Assembly (NCBI GenBank): GCA_964558665.1
Contig: CAZLFA010000044.1
Coordinates: 1 to 36,059 of the forward strand
Direction: 5' to 3'
Source: CAZLFA01 sp964558665
GTDB taxonomy: Bacteria > Desulfobacterota > Syntrophia > Syntrophales > PHBD01
DNA length: 36,059 nucleotides
How positions within the stretch are numbered: the stretch's first letter is position 1; the number at the start of each line of letters is the position of its first letter. This document shows, piece after piece, positions 16,351-25,414 of this stretch. The position numbers and the translations under genes were made by a program. The notes below the pieces were generated by a model. The model had not been told where the DNA came from, did no database searches, and saw only the letters and a list, made by a program, of their open reading frames with translations.

Positions 16351-18048
16351 CTATTTGCCTCTTTTTTTGAGCTCCTCGGCCCGCAATTCCTTGCGCAATA
16401 TCTTTCCCACATTCGTTTTAGGCAGTTCCTTTCGGAATTCAACCTCTGTAGGCAGTTTATATGTCGCAAGCTTTGTCTTGCCGAACTTGATCATGTCTTC
16501 CGCAGTTGCCGTTTCACCTTCTTTGAGCACCACGAAAAGTTTGACATTCTCGCCGCGCTTGGGATCGGGAATGCCGATCGAACAGGCCTCTTGAACCTTC
16601 GGATGCAGGTAATACACCTCGTCGATATCTCGCGGATAAACATTGAAACCGCCTGAAATGATCATGTCCTTCTTCCTGTCAACGATGTAGAAGTAGCCAT
16701 CCTCATCCATAGTGGCTATATCCCCCGTATAGACCCAACCGTCCTTCAGGGTATTCGCAGTCTCCTCCGGTTTACCTTTGTAGCCGAGCATTATCTGAGG
16801 GCCCTTGACGATGAGTTCGCCGCGCTCACCAACGGGCATATCGGTTACACCATCTTCAAGATTGACAATCCGGCAGAGGGTATCGGGAATCGGGACACCG
16901 ACGCTGCCCGGCTTTCTGGCTCCTCCCGCAAATGGATTTACATGTGTGACCGGCGTTGTCTCGGTCATTCCAAAACCTTCAACAATAACGGCTCCCGTGA
17001 CTTTCTCAAAATCATGGATGACCTCTACCGGCAGCGGAGCGCTACCCGAAAAGGCACCTTTGATGCAGCTCATATCCGTCTTTTTGACGTCCGGATGGTT
17101 GAGCATGCCGATATACATCGTCGGCACCAGGGGTGCAAAGGTTGGACGGAAATTTCTGATCGTTTCCAGAAGAGGCTCAGGTTGCGGCCGTGGAACGAGA
17201 ACCTGCGTCCACCCCATGTATATAGACAGATTCATGGAGACGGATAGTCCGAAGACATGGAAGTAGGGCAATGCTCCAAGCATAATTTCCTCTCCTTTAT
17301 TAAACTTCGGGAACCACGCCTCAAGCTGCTGCACCTGTTTACTCAGATTACTGTGGGTGAGCATAACCCCTTTAGAAACGCCTGTTGTTCCTCCCGTATA
17401 CTGGTACATAGCCACCCCGTTGAAATCAAGTTTCACCTTGGGCGGGGACTGTGTATATCTGGCTATGCAGTCCTTCCACTTATATACATCGGGTGCTTCT
17501 TTCACGTCTTTTGCGAGGTTTTTCTTTTTGGCCACAAGAGGGAAAAGCAGGTTTTTGGGAAAGGGAAGATAATCACCAATCGATGTATAGACTATCTGCT
17601 TTATCTTTGTTCTGGGACGTAGATCAATCATGCGGTTTCCCAAAAGATCCAAGGTAATGAGAACCTTTGATCCGGAATCATTGAACTGATGCTCCAATTC
17701 CGGGTCGGAATAGAGAGGGTTGTTCATTACTACCAGACCGCCGACCTTCAGTACGGCACAATAAGCCGCAACGCATGGTATGACATTAGGCAGAAGGAGC
17801 GCTACGGCGTCCCCCGGCTTTATGCCGAAATCTACAAGGCAGGATGCAAAACGATCCACCATCTCCTTCAATTGGCTGAACGTCAGTTTATAGCCCTGGA
17901 AGATAACTGCCGTCCGGTCAGGAAACTGATTGGCTGTCTTGTCCAGGATGTCTGGAATACATATCTCTTCGTAGTTGACACTTTCCGGAACACCTTTTTC
18001 ATAAGACTTAAGCCAAGGTTTACTCATATAATCCGCGCTTTCAGCCAT
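16351..18048 (-). CDS. fadD: Long-chain fatty acid-CoA ligase (AMP-forming)
   Basis: About 565 residues of the ANL superfamily. It would activate fatty acids with ATP to acyl-AMP and then acyl-CoA, the entry step of beta-oxidation. Motifs: P-loop YTGGTTGVSKG near residue 220, FGMTETTPV near 360, YTGDIATMDEDGYFYIVDRKKD, GGFNVYPRDIDE, and the C-terminal catalytic lysine in LPKTNVGKILRKELR. No signal peptide; probably a peripheral cytoplasmic enzyme. The second ATG (18048) stands 8 nt after a GGGGG-type Shine-Dalgarno and is preferred to the ATG at 18054, only 2 nt away from it. The gene sits downstream of the Etf:quinone oxidoreductase gene but behind a strong terminator, so it is probably separately transcribed. 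Chain-length preference cannot be read from the sequence. Confidence 0.9.
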   Translation of the reverse strand: MAESADYMSKPWLKSYEKGVPESVNYEEICIPDILDKTANQFPDRTAVIFQGYKLTFSQLKEMVDRFASCLVDFGIKPGDAVALLLPNVIPCVAAYCAVLKVGGLVVMNNPLYSDPELEHQFNDSGSKVLITLDLLGNRMIDLRPRTKIKQIVYTSIGDYLPFPKNLLFPLVAKKKNLAKDVKEAPDVYKWKDCIARYTQSPPKVKLDFNGVAMYQYTGGTTGVSKGVMLTHSNLSKQVQQLEAWFPKFNKGEEIMLGALPYFHVFGLSVSMNLSIYMGWTQVLVPRPQPEPLLETIRNFRPTFAPLVPTMYIGMLNHPDVKKTDMSCIKGAFSGSAPLPVEVIHDFEKVTGAVIVEGFGMTETTPVTHVNPFAGGARKPGSVGVPIPDTLCRIVNLEDGVTDMPVGERGELIVKGPQIMLGYKGKPEETANTLKDGWVYTGDIATMDEDGYFYIVDRKKDMIISGGFNVYPRDIDEVYYLHPKVQEACSIGIPDPKRGENVKLFVVLKEGETATAEDMIKFGKTKLATYKLPTEVEFRKELPKTNVGKILRKELRAEELKKRGK

Positions 18049-18095
18049 ACTCATTTCCCCCTTTGTCCAGTTATTTTATTTCTTGAAAAGAGTAA

Positions 18096-18131
18096 CAAAA
18101 AAGCCCCGCTCTGTCAACAGAGCGGGGCTTT
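18096..18131 (-). terminator. Strong terminator after the Etf:quinone oxidoreductase gene
   Basis: A perfect 14-bp stem (18100-18113 / 18118-18131, core GCCCCGCTCTG) with a 4-nt loop is followed on the minus strand by TTTTTTGTT. It lies 38 nt after the oxidoreductase stop codon and upstream of fadD. Confidence 0.93.
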
Positions 18132-18169
18132 ATATATTACTTCATATTATTGTTTGTTTTAGGGTGTTT

Positions 18170-20425
18170 TTATTCCGCCGGCGCTGCACAAACTTCAACC
18201 GGAGGCTGTTCCTCTTCAAGCCCCATCGACTTCCAAACGATTTCGGCAATATCCAGAGAAACCATCTTCTCTTCCATGCTGTGTGTTTTTATACCATCAC
18301 TCATCATAGTCAGACAGAACGGGCAACCTACTGCGATACCGTCGGCATTGACATCAACAGCCTGCTTGGCACGCGTATCGTTTATCTTCTGGCCATGCTC
18401 CTCCATCCACATTCTGGCGCCACCAGCCCCACAGCAGAAGCTCTTTGCCATGTTTCTTTCCATCTCTGTCAATTTCAAACCCGGAACGGCATTGAGAATT
18501 TTTCGCGGCTGTTCATACACATTATTGTAGCGTCCGAGGAAACATGAATCATGATATGTAAAGAGACCTTCCACAGGCTTTTTGAGGGTGATTTTGCCTT
18601 TGGCAATCAGATCGGCGATTATCTCCGTATGGTGATAAACCTCGAAATTGCCGCTAAAGTGCGGATAATCCTTTTTCAGTGCATTGTATCCATGCGGACA
18701 CGTAGCAATTATCTTCTTGACACCATAACCATTCATCGCCTCAATATTCATCTGGGCAAGTGTTTGGTAAAGATATTCATTTCCGCCTCTCATTGCTGAA
18801 TCACCACAGCAGCTCTCTTCCGTTCCCAGGATACCGAAGCTGACACCTGCTGCCTGCAAAATCTTTGCAAAGGCAACGGTTACCTTCTTACCGCGGTCAT
18901 CAAAAGAACCGGCACAACCGACATAGAACAGATACTCAACATTTGCATCCTCGGCCATGGTTTTGACACCCAAATCTTTAGCCCAATCGGCGCGGACATG
19001 CGCACCCACACCCCAGGGATTTGAGTTATTCTCCATGTTACGGTATGCCAGTTGCAGTTCCGGTGCAAAATCCGCCTCAGTCAAAACTTTGTACTGCCTC
19101 ATGTTGATGATCTTGGGAACATGTTCAATAGATGAGGTACAGTTTTCCATACAGTACATGCAGTTTGTGCAGTCCCATAAAGTATTAAGATCGATGACAT
19201 CTCCTACCATTGTTTTTTCCGCCGGAGGTTCTGCTTTGGGAACTCCTTCAGTTTTCTTCATGTAGAAATCGACCTGCTCGTCAATCTTGTAGAGCATCTT
19301 CAATATCGCATTCTTCGGCTCGCCTGCTTCTGCCTTCTTTGCAGCCACAGCCTCAGGGGCTTTTTCCAACCAGTATGTTTTGAGATCCTGCACCAGTTTC
19401 TTAGGTGACAAATGCTTTCCTGTCAGATAGGCCGGGCATCCATCCTGGCAACGTCCGCATCGCGTACAGGCATCAGAGTCGAAGATCTGCTTCCAGGTAA
19501 ATTCGTTAAGCTGTCCCACACCAAAAGATTCGGCATTTTCAAAATCGCGGATCGGTTCGACAGTACCCACCGGCTTCATGGAGATCATGAAGTGGTTAGC
19601 CGGTGTGGTGAAAATGTGCAGCAACCTTGAATAAGGAATGTAAGCAATAAAACCCAGGGCAATAAAGGTGTGAATCCACCAAGTTGCCTGATGCAGAGAC
19701 TTTGCTGTCTCAATGTTGACGCCGGCAAAGGCCTTGGCGACATTCCAGCCGACAAATGACCATGCTTCCCATGCTGGCGCAACACTAAATACACTGTACA
19801 GCTTCTTACCTATGACCTGATACTCATCCCTCCATGTAAGCATAGTTACATGAATTCTCAAAGCCTCAATAATAAATCCCGTGACGATAATACCAAGAAT
19901 GAGCAGAAGAGCAATGGCATCATCAGGTGTATTGTCGGGTTCACCTTTATATCCGAGGCGATCCGGCCTGGTCACATAACGGCGGTAAAGGGCCATCAAT
20001 ACTCCGGCAAGAACGAAGAAGCCGAACAGATCCATGAGAAAGGAAAAGAAAAGATAAAATTTGCCTCTCAGAAAGGCAAAACCAAGAGGTTCTGTGACAT
20101 GAAATTCCGTAGCGTCAAATGCAGCCCCAAAAATCAGCACAAAAAACCCGAAGAAGATCAGCCCGTGCATCACGCCCGGATACGGATCCTGAAAAGTCTT
20201 GATTTGTAAAAGACCGTTGCGCCACAAAATCTTCAAGCGTTCATTGACATTGTCCCATCTGATTTCCGGTTTACCGATGGCTGTCCACATCAGCCAACGT
20301 CTGTACAATCCGTAGGCAAATATTGCCATAGCCACCCCTGTAAAAGCGAACAGCAGCAACTCGAAATGCCCGGCATTCCAGAATACCAGTCTACCTTCAT
20401 TTCCAATTCCCAGCGTATGTTCCAT
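18170..20425 (-). CDS. Membrane EtfAB:(mena)quinone oxidoreductase
   Basis: A 751-residue fusion. The first 280 residues form a NarI-like cytochrome b domain with about five helices (for example ELLLFAFTGVAMAIFAYGLY, FIALGFIAYIPYSRLLH) and histidines suited to haem b. Next come two [4Fe-4S] sets, CTRCGRCQDGCP (near 320) and CTNCMYCMENC (near 420). Two CCG domains follow with ESCCGDSAMRGG / TCPHGYNALKKDYP and HDSCFLGRYNNVYEQPRK / SFCCGAGGARMWMEE. The architecture matches EMO, the enzyme shown to link EtfAB to menaquinone in syntrophs, where it allows electrons from acyl-CoA dehydrogenation to enter the membrane. It follows etfBA, as expected. The ATG at 20425 has GGAGG upstream; an alternative TTG at 20449 does not. 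A HdrDE-like heterodisulfide reductase is excluded by context, not by sequence alone. Confidence 0.92.
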   Translation of the reverse strand: MEHTLGIGNEGRLVFWNAGHFELLLFAFTGVAMAIFAYGLYRRWLMWTAIGKPEIRWDNVNERLKILWRNGLLQIKTFQDPYPGVMHGLIFFGFFVLIFGAAFDATEFHVTEPLGFAFLRGKFYLFFSFLMDLFGFFVLAGVLMALYRRYVTRPDRLGYKGEPDNTPDDAIALLLILGIIVTGFIIEALRIHVTMLTWRDEYQVIGKKLYSVFSVAPAWEAWSFVGWNVAKAFAGVNIETAKSLHQATWWIHTFIALGFIAYIPYSRLLHIFTTPANHFMISMKPVGTVEPIRDFENAESFGVGQLNEFTWKQIFDSDACTRCGRCQDGCPAYLTGKHLSPKKLVQDLKTYWLEKAPEAVAAKKAEAGEPKNAILKMLYKIDEQVDFYMKKTEGVPKAEPPAEKTMVGDVIDLNTLWDCTNCMYCMENCTSSIEHVPKIINMRQYKVLTEADFAPELQLAYRNMENNSNPWGVGAHVRADWAKDLGVKTMAEDANVEYLFYVGCAGSFDDRGKKVTVAFAKILQAAGVSFGILGTEESCCGDSAMRGGNEYLYQTLAQMNIEAMNGYGVKKIIATCPHGYNALKKDYPHFSGNFEVYHHTEIIADLIAKGKITLKKPVEGLFTYHDSCFLGRYNNVYEQPRKILNAVPGLKLTEMERNMAKSFCCGAGGARMWMEEHGQKINDTRAKQAVDVNADGIAVGCPFCLTMMSDGIKTHSMEEKMVSLDIAEIVWKSMGLEEEQPPVEVCAAPAE

Positions 20426-20468
20426 AATTCCTCCATTCATTGGGGCCAAAAACCGGCGGTTCCGGATA

Positions 20469-20497
20469 ATTATACACCAGCATAATCCACTTCTGAA
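20469..20497 (-). promoter_or_regulatory. Candidate promoter of the Etf:quinone oxidoreductase gene
   Basis: On the minus strand TTCAGA (complement of 20492-20497), a 17-bp spacer and a perfect TATAAT (complement of 20469-20474). Transcription would start near 20462, about 37 nt before the ATG. Confidence 0.55.
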
Positions 20498-20532
20498 TCA
20501 GTCGGTGCCCGGATACACTCTGCACTAATTCC

Positions 20533-20547
20533 GTGATCCGTGATCAA
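20533..20547. promoter_or_regulatory. Operator-like palindrome upstream of the oxidoreductase gene
   Basis: GTGATC-CGT-GATCAA is a 6-3-6 palindrome with one mismatch. It is centred about 78 bp upstream of the predicted transcription start, a usual activator position, and shares its layout with the two palindromes upstream of acs. Confidence 0.4.
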
Positions 20548-20724
20548 TAACTAAAGCATCTCACTTCATTAATGTACAGGGATTTCCGCCTCTGAACCCA
20601 TTCCAGCCCGTTAATGTGTCTTTATTTTAAGCGCCGGCCATCCCCAAAATCGCTTGGGCTCAATCAATCAGCGCCTTATAAGCAAATTAATCTATTATAA
20701 GAATATCGTATTAAGACATTAACA

Positions 20725-20752
20725 AACCGGGAACGGTTTCCCGTTCCCGGTT
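20725..20752 (-). terminator. Terminator after etfA
   Basis: A perfect 12-bp stem (AACCGGGAACGG / CCGTTCCCGGTT) closed by a GAAA tetraloop on the minus strand, 11 nt after the etfA stop codon. The following T-run is weak (TGTTAATG). Confidence 0.8.
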
Positions 20753-20763
20753 CTTATCAATGT

Positions 20764-21735
20764 TTATGCAAGCAGTTTCTTGCATTCTTTGGTCAATTCG
20801 GGAACAACCTTAAAGAGGTCATCCACAAGACCGTAATCAGCCTTCTGGAAAATCGGCGCTTCGGCATCTTTGTTAATCGCAACGATGAACTTCGAAGAGC
20901 TCATGCCAGCCAGATGCTGAATAGCACCGGAAATACCACAAGCAATATAAAGGTTCGGGGAAACAACCTTTCCCGTCTGCCCGACCTGATCCGACTGTGG
21001 TCTCCAGCCGGCGTCAACCGCCGCTCTCGAAGCCCCGACTGCGGCTCCCAGCACTCCTGCAAGTTCTTCAAGAAGCGCGAAATTTTCCGGCCCCTTCATA
21101 CCACGACCGCCAGAGACAATGATATTCGCCTCAGAGACATCGATCTTACCAGATGCTTCCTTCTGCACCTCCAGTACCTTAGTCTTCAACTCACCCAAAC
21201 CCGGATCAAACTTTGTGACAGCGCCGGCTTTTGCATTCTCGACAATCGTGAATACATTGGGACGAAGCGAAGCCATCTGCGGTGAACCTGAAATAACCAC
21301 TTCACCGAAGCATTTGCCTGCATACATCGGGCGAACAGCCAACAGCTTGCCGTCGGCGATCTTAACATCGGTGCAGTCCGTAGCCATACCGGTAGCAAGC
21401 GTTCCTACCAGTCTTGCAGACAGGTCTTTCCCCTGGGATGATGCGGCAAGAAGAAGGATAGAAGGATCATTCTCTTTCACCGCTTTTGTAACTGCCGCCG
21501 CATGGGCATCCGTTGTATAGGGTTCCAGGGCTGCATTATCGGCCACAAAAACCTTATCCACTCCATATTTTCCAAGCTCGCCGGCAATTCCCTCAACACC
21601 GGCTCCACACACGATAGCCCCTACTTCCTCGCCAAGCTGATCAGCCAGCTTTCTGGCAGTGCTCGCAAGCTCAAAAGTAACCTTGCGGTAGGCGCCATCT
21701 CTTATCTCTGCAACAATCCATACACCTTTTGCCAT
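20764..21735 (-). CDS. etfA: Electron transfer flavoprotein subunit alpha
   Basis: A 323-residue FAD-binding subunit. The N-terminal domain begins MAKGVWIVAEIRDG; the C-terminal FAD domain holds the signature VSGGRGMKGPENF, then GASRAAVDAGWRPQSDQVGQTG, PNLYIACGISGAIQHLAGM and the adenosine contact region KDAEAPIFQKADYGLVDDLF. The ATG at 21735 is preceded by GGAGG with 8-nt spacing; the frame stays open 102 nt further into etfB but without homology. EtfAB accepts electrons from acyl-CoA dehydrogenases and would deliver them to the membrane oxidoreductase encoded next. Whether it can bifurcate cannot be decided from the sequence. Confidence 0.95.
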   Translation of the reverse strand: MAKGVWIVAEIRDGAYRKVTFELASTARKLADQLGEEVGAIVCGAGVEGIAGELGKYGVDKVFVADNAALEPYTTDAHAAAVTKAVKENDPSILLLAASSQGKDLSARLVGTLATGMATDCTDVKIADGKLLAVRPMYAGKCFGEVVISGSPQMASLRPNVFTIVENAKAGAVTKFDPGLGELKTKVLEVQKEASGKIDVSEANIIVSGGRGMKGPENFALLEELAGVLGAAVGASRAAVDAGWRPQSDQVGQTGKVVSPNLYIACGISGAIQHLAGMSSSKFIVAINKDAEAPIFQKADYGLVDDLFKVVPELTKECKKLLA

Positions 21736-21763
21736 TGTAAGTATCCTCCATGATGAATGTATA

Positions 21764-22537
21764 TTAGATAACCTTCGCCTCTTCCCTGAGCAGCTTAGCC
21801 AGCTCAGCGGCCTTGCCTTCCGGTGTGTCGTCAGCACAGATTATCTTTCCCGGAGGCCTTGCGGGCGGGGGTACGAATTTGGCAACTTTCGCCTTAGCGT
21901 CCGTAGCGACCCCCAGGGCCGCAGCATTCTTCACATCGACCGGTTTCTTCTTGGCTTTCATGATACCGGGAAGCGACGCATAACGCGGTTCGTTCAATCC
22001 CTTCGTTGCCGTAATAACACAGGGCAATGAAGTCTCGATAACCATCTGCGCACCTTCAATCGGCCTTATTGCTTTTGCTGTCTTGCCGTCGATGTCCAGT
22101 TTGGTTACAAATGTTACCTGGGGAATTCCCAAAAGCTCGGCAAGGATAGCACCTACCTGACCGGAATCATCATCGATGGCTCTCTGACCGCAGAAGATGA
22201 TGTCGTAGGGGATGGTCTTAATGGCGGCGGCAAGCGCAGCTGCCGTCGTATATGCATCCGCATTGTTCAGGGCGGGATCATCAACCTGGATTCCCTTTTC
22301 GGCACCCATGGCCAACGCTGTCCTGACCGTCTCCATCGCTCTTGCAGGGCCGATAGAAACTATCGTAACATCGCCACCAAGTTTTTCCTTCAGTTTCAGG
22401 GCTTCTTCTACACCGAATTCATCATAGGGGTTCATAACCCACTTGATGCCGGCCTCATCGATACCCGAGGCATCGGCTTTCACCTTGATCTGAGCTTCCG
22501 TATCCGGAACCTGCTTTACACATGCAACAATATTCAC
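21764..22537 (-). CDS. etfB: Electron transfer flavoprotein subunit beta
   Basis: A 257-residue subunit. It begins at GTG with the typical VNIVACVKQVPDTEAQIKV, preceded by GGAGG at 5 nt; an in-frame ATG 75 nt upstream would add a non-homologous basic leader. Conserved segments: VMNPYDEFGVEEALKLKE, ALAMGAEKGIQVDD, the nucleotide-binding loop CGQRAIDDDSGQVGAILAEL, and LPCVITATKGLNEPRYASLP. It forms the heterodimer with EtfA, whose gene starts 28 nt after the etfB stop codon. The pair is separated from acs by a terminator, so transcription probably begins in the 220-nt gap upstream. Confidence 0.95.
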   Translation of the reverse strand: MNIVACVKQVPDTEAQIKVKADASGIDEAGIKWVMNPYDEFGVEEALKLKEKLGGDVTIVSIGPARAMETVRTALAMGAEKGIQVDDPALNNADAYTTAAALAAAIKTIPYDIIFCGQRAIDDDSGQVGAILAELLGIPQVTFVTKLDIDGKTAKAIRPIEGAQMVIETSLPCVITATKGLNEPRYASLPGIMKAKKKPVDVKNAAALGVATDAKAKVAKFVPPPARPPGKIICADDTPEGKAAELAKLLREEAKVI

Positions 22538-22672
22538 TTCTTCCTCCTTCCCTGGATGATGCCTGCCAGCTCCCTTAAGGATCCGCTTCCCCATCCAGCG
22601 TTTTAATGTCAATTATTCTGTTATAGCTTAGGAAAGTGATTCCGTCCCAAGCTCTCATCATCATCTTTCTTA

Positions 22673-22716
22673 CAAAACCCCCTGACCCGCCACCTGTCGG
22701 AGGTCAGGGGGTTTTG
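22673..22716 (-). terminator. Terminator after acs
   Basis: A perfect 15-bp stem (22673-22687 / 22702-22716, core CCCCCTGACC) with a 14-nt loop; on the minus strand the 3' arm ends GGGGGTTTTG. It lies about 40 nt after the acs stop codon. Confidence 0.9.
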
Positions 22717-22757
22717 GGCTTCAATCAGTGAAAAAGGCGGTGCCTTTATATCACATG

Positions 22758-24722
22758 TCAGACTCTGTTCTTTACAATGTCATCAACCACGGAAGGATCG
22801 GCCAATGTGGTCGTATCGCCAAGGTCGTTAATATCACCGGCGGCCACTTTCTTCAAAATTCTTCTCATGATCTTTCCGCTGCGGGTTTTGGGTAGACCAT
22901 CTGCCCACTGGAGTTTCTCCGGAGTTGCGATCGGTCCTATGAGTGTACGCACATGAGCTACCAATTCCTTTTTCAGAGCCTCTGATTTTTCCACGCCTGA
23001 TTTCAAGGTTACGTATGCGTAAATCGACTGTCCCTTCAGTTCATGCGGATAACCGACAACTGCCGCCTCGGCAACCTTGGGATGCGCAACCAGAGCGCTT
23101 TCGACTTCCGCTGTACCCATTCTGTGACCGGACACGTTGATGACGTCATCGATACGGCCTGTAATCTGGTAATAACCGTCCTTGTCTCTTCTTGCTCCGT
23201 CACCCGCGGTGTAGTAGCCGGGGAACTGCTCGAAGTAGGTCTCCTGGAAACGCTTGGGATCGCCATAAACACCGCGCATCAGGCCGGGCCAAGGTTTCTT
23301 GATGACAAGTGCGCCGCTGGCGACAGTTTCTTCCATCTCCTTACCCTCATCTGTAAGGAGTGCCGGCCAGACACCCATGAAGGGCACTGTGGCCATACCC
23401 GGCTTAATAGGAACAGCACCGGGAAGAGGAGTAATCAGGATGCCGCCCGTTTCGGTCTGCCACCATGTATCAACAATGGGGCACTCGCCACGGCCGATTA
23501 TATTGTAGTACCAGTTCCACGCCTCGGGGTTAATCGGCTCGCCGACGGTTCCGAGGATGCGGATACTGGAGATGTCCGCCTTTTTAACCCAGTCGTTCCC
23601 TTCTTTAGCTATTGCGCGAATGGCGGTGGGAGCTGTGTAGAAAATATTGACCTTGTATTTCTCCACGATTTTCCAGAATCTGCTGATATCGGGGTAGTTG
23701 GGAACACCTTCGAACATGATCGAGGTGGAGCCGTTGCAGAGAGGACCGTAAACGATGTAGCTGTGACCGGTTACCCAGCCGATATCGGCGGTACACCAAT
23801 AAATATCGTTGTCCTTCACATCAAAAATCATCTTGTGAGTATAGGCGACATATGTCAGGTAGCCGCCTGTTGTGTGCATGACACCTTTGGGCTTTCCCGT
23901 AGATCCGGAAGTATAAAGGATGAAGAGAGGATCTTCTGAATCCATCCATTCAGGAGGACAATCGGCGCTGGCTTTCGCCATCGCATCGTGCCACCAGATG
24001 TCCTTTTCAGCGTTCCATTTGCATTTGATCTTGTCGCCCACGCGATTTACTACAATCATTTTCTCCACAAAATCAAAACCGGCGATGGCGGCGTCTGCAT
24101 TGTCTTTCTGAGGAATTGCTTTGGCACCGCGGTACGTACCGTCACAGGTAACGAGAATCTTTGATTTGCTGTCTTCAATACGGTCACGGAGCGAATCGGA
24201 ACTGAAACCACCAAAGACGATGCTGTGAACAGCGCCGATACGTGTACAGGCCAGCATCGAGATGGCGAGTTCGGGAATCATGGGAAGGTAGATCTGGACA
24301 CGGTCGCCCTTTTTGACACCCAGGGATTTCAGGACATTGGCAAACTTGCACACTTCTTCGTGCATCTGCTTGTAGGTTATTGCACGGTCCTCGCCGGGCT
24401 CGTTGCCTTCCCACTGGATAGCAACCTTGTCGCCCTTGGTCTTAAGGTGCTTGTCCAGGCAGTTGTAGGAAACATTAAGCTTGCCACCCTCAAAATACTT
24501 TAAATAGATGGGACCTTTGCGAATATCAAAGTTGTAGTCTTCTACTTTGTCCCATTTCTTGAACCACTCGACATACTCAGAGGCTATCTCGGCCCAGAAG
24601 TTCTGCGGATCTTCGATTGATTTCTTCCACAGTTTTTCATAAGCTGCCTTGCCGCTGATGTACGCCATCTTCTCGATCTTTTCCGGAATCGGATATACAT
24701 CTTTCAATACTGTTTCTGCCAT
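22758..24722 (-). CDS. acs: Acetyl-CoA synthetase (AMP-forming)
   Basis: A 654-residue enzyme of standard Acs length. The N-terminal ACAS_N region is followed by the P-loop YTSGSTGKPKGVMHTTGGY near residue 270, the acetate-pocket tryptophan in DTWWQTETGG near 420, YTAGDGARRDKDGYYQITGR, and the C-terminal catalytic lysine in PKTRSGKIMRRILKKVA near 617, the residue that is acetylated in other bacteria. It converts acetate, ATP and CoA to acetyl-CoA, AMP and pyrophosphate. Syntrophus aciditrophicus is known to use this enzyme in reverse to make ATP from acetyl-CoA; the same role here is inference from gene context. It is a single-gene unit with a long 5' region holding two tandem palindromes. 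Confidence 0.97.
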   Translation of the reverse strand: MAETVLKDVYPIPEKIEKMAYISGKAAYEKLWKKSIEDPQNFWAEIASEYVEWFKKWDKVEDYNFDIRKGPIYLKYFEGGKLNVSYNCLDKHLKTKGDKVAIQWEGNEPGEDRAITYKQMHEEVCKFANVLKSLGVKKGDRVQIYLPMIPELAISMLACTRIGAVHSIVFGGFSSDSLRDRIEDSKSKILVTCDGTYRGAKAIPQKDNADAAIAGFDFVEKMIVVNRVGDKIKCKWNAEKDIWWHDAMAKASADCPPEWMDSEDPLFILYTSGSTGKPKGVMHTTGGYLTYVAYTHKMIFDVKDNDIYWCTADIGWVTGHSYIVYGPLCNGSTSIMFEGVPNYPDISRFWKIVEKYKVNIFYTAPTAIRAIAKEGNDWVKKADISSIRILGTVGEPINPEAWNWYYNIIGRGECPIVDTWWQTETGGILITPLPGAVPIKPGMATVPFMGVWPALLTDEGKEMEETVASGALVIKKPWPGLMRGVYGDPKRFQETYFEQFPGYYTAGDGARRDKDGYYQITGRIDDVINVSGHRMGTAEVESALVAHPKVAEAAVVGYPHELKGQSIYAYVTLKSGVEKSEALKKELVAHVRTLIGPIATPEKLQWADGLPKTRSGKIMRRILKKVAAGDINDLGDTTTLADPSVVDDIVKNRV

Positions 24723-25010
24723 GTGTCTTCATTACCTCCCTATTTTTGTAATGTTGTTTTTCTTAACGCTTTATCATCATTCTGTCGCCGTTTATTCTTG
24801 AGGCGGCAATATCAACCTGAAGGCCTTTGCACGTCACACTAGTTTCTGAAGAAGAGTGTCATCAAGGGAACCACGCATCGTGCCCTCAAAGCTGTTGTCC
24901 GCTTATCGCCTGTCATTCTCACCGCACCTGCGAAACAGAAACGTACGGAGTAGCAGAATTACCAGATTTAATTTGAGGACTTGAACTGACTTAAGATTAC
25001 CGTGCAAATC

Positions 25011-25043
25011 GTGACTGGCGGTCACTCCGTGACCAATGGTCAC
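25011..25043. promoter_or_regulatory. Two tandem operator-like palindromes upstream of acs
   Basis: GTGACTGGCGGTCAC (25011-25025) and GTGACCAATGGTCAC (25029-25043) are separated by 3 bp. The four GTGAC/GTCAC half-sites begin at 25011, 25021, 25029 and 25039. The spacing suggests two dimers on nearly the same DNA face. They lie about 290 bp upstream of the acs start codon and 570 bp upstream of the porin gene. Confidence 0.55.
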
Positions 25044-25414
25044 ACTACAAATTCGCGCTATGCCGTATATCAATATTCGCTTGATGTCAAGAAATATTTT
25101 GGTTTTTCCCTCCGGGCAACCACGAGTAATTGATGCCTAAAAATGTCAACGTGTCGCATTCATATCACATCATTCATGCACGTGTCCTTTTTACAACACA
25201 AGACCAGACAGCATCGTGTGAGAAATCCAGTTCCGGTACAGAAGCAGCTATGCAATACAATGGACAGGTTGCGCATTAAATCATTTAATTTCGATATATT
25301 GGATACCAACCTGGAAACCGTGCTTTTTATTTCCGGCAACTGGTATGCACATTGCTATTATATAAATCTTAAAGGCAAGCAAAACGGTTCTCGATATAAA
25401 GCACTAAAATTGCC

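Larger units (their letters stand above)
20426..20724. other. Intergenic region upstream of the Etf:quinone oxidoreductase gene
   Basis: No coding sequence is evident. It contains the predicted proximal promoter, the imperfect palindrome at 20533-20547, and a second TATAAT (complement of 20694-20699) with a poor -35 overlapping the etfA terminator. Confidence 0.6.

Noticed and set aside
20694..20722. TATAAT with TTAATG as the promoter of the Etf:quinone oxidoreductase gene
   Set aside because: The -35 is poor and overlaps the etfA terminator, and a better-placed promoter with a perfect TATAAT lies at 20469-20497. It could still be a second promoter.
23043..23939. A 298-codon open frame on the plus strand inside acs
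   Set aside because: It lies wholly antisense to a highly conserved synthetase gene, shows no family motif and arises from codon bias of the real gene.
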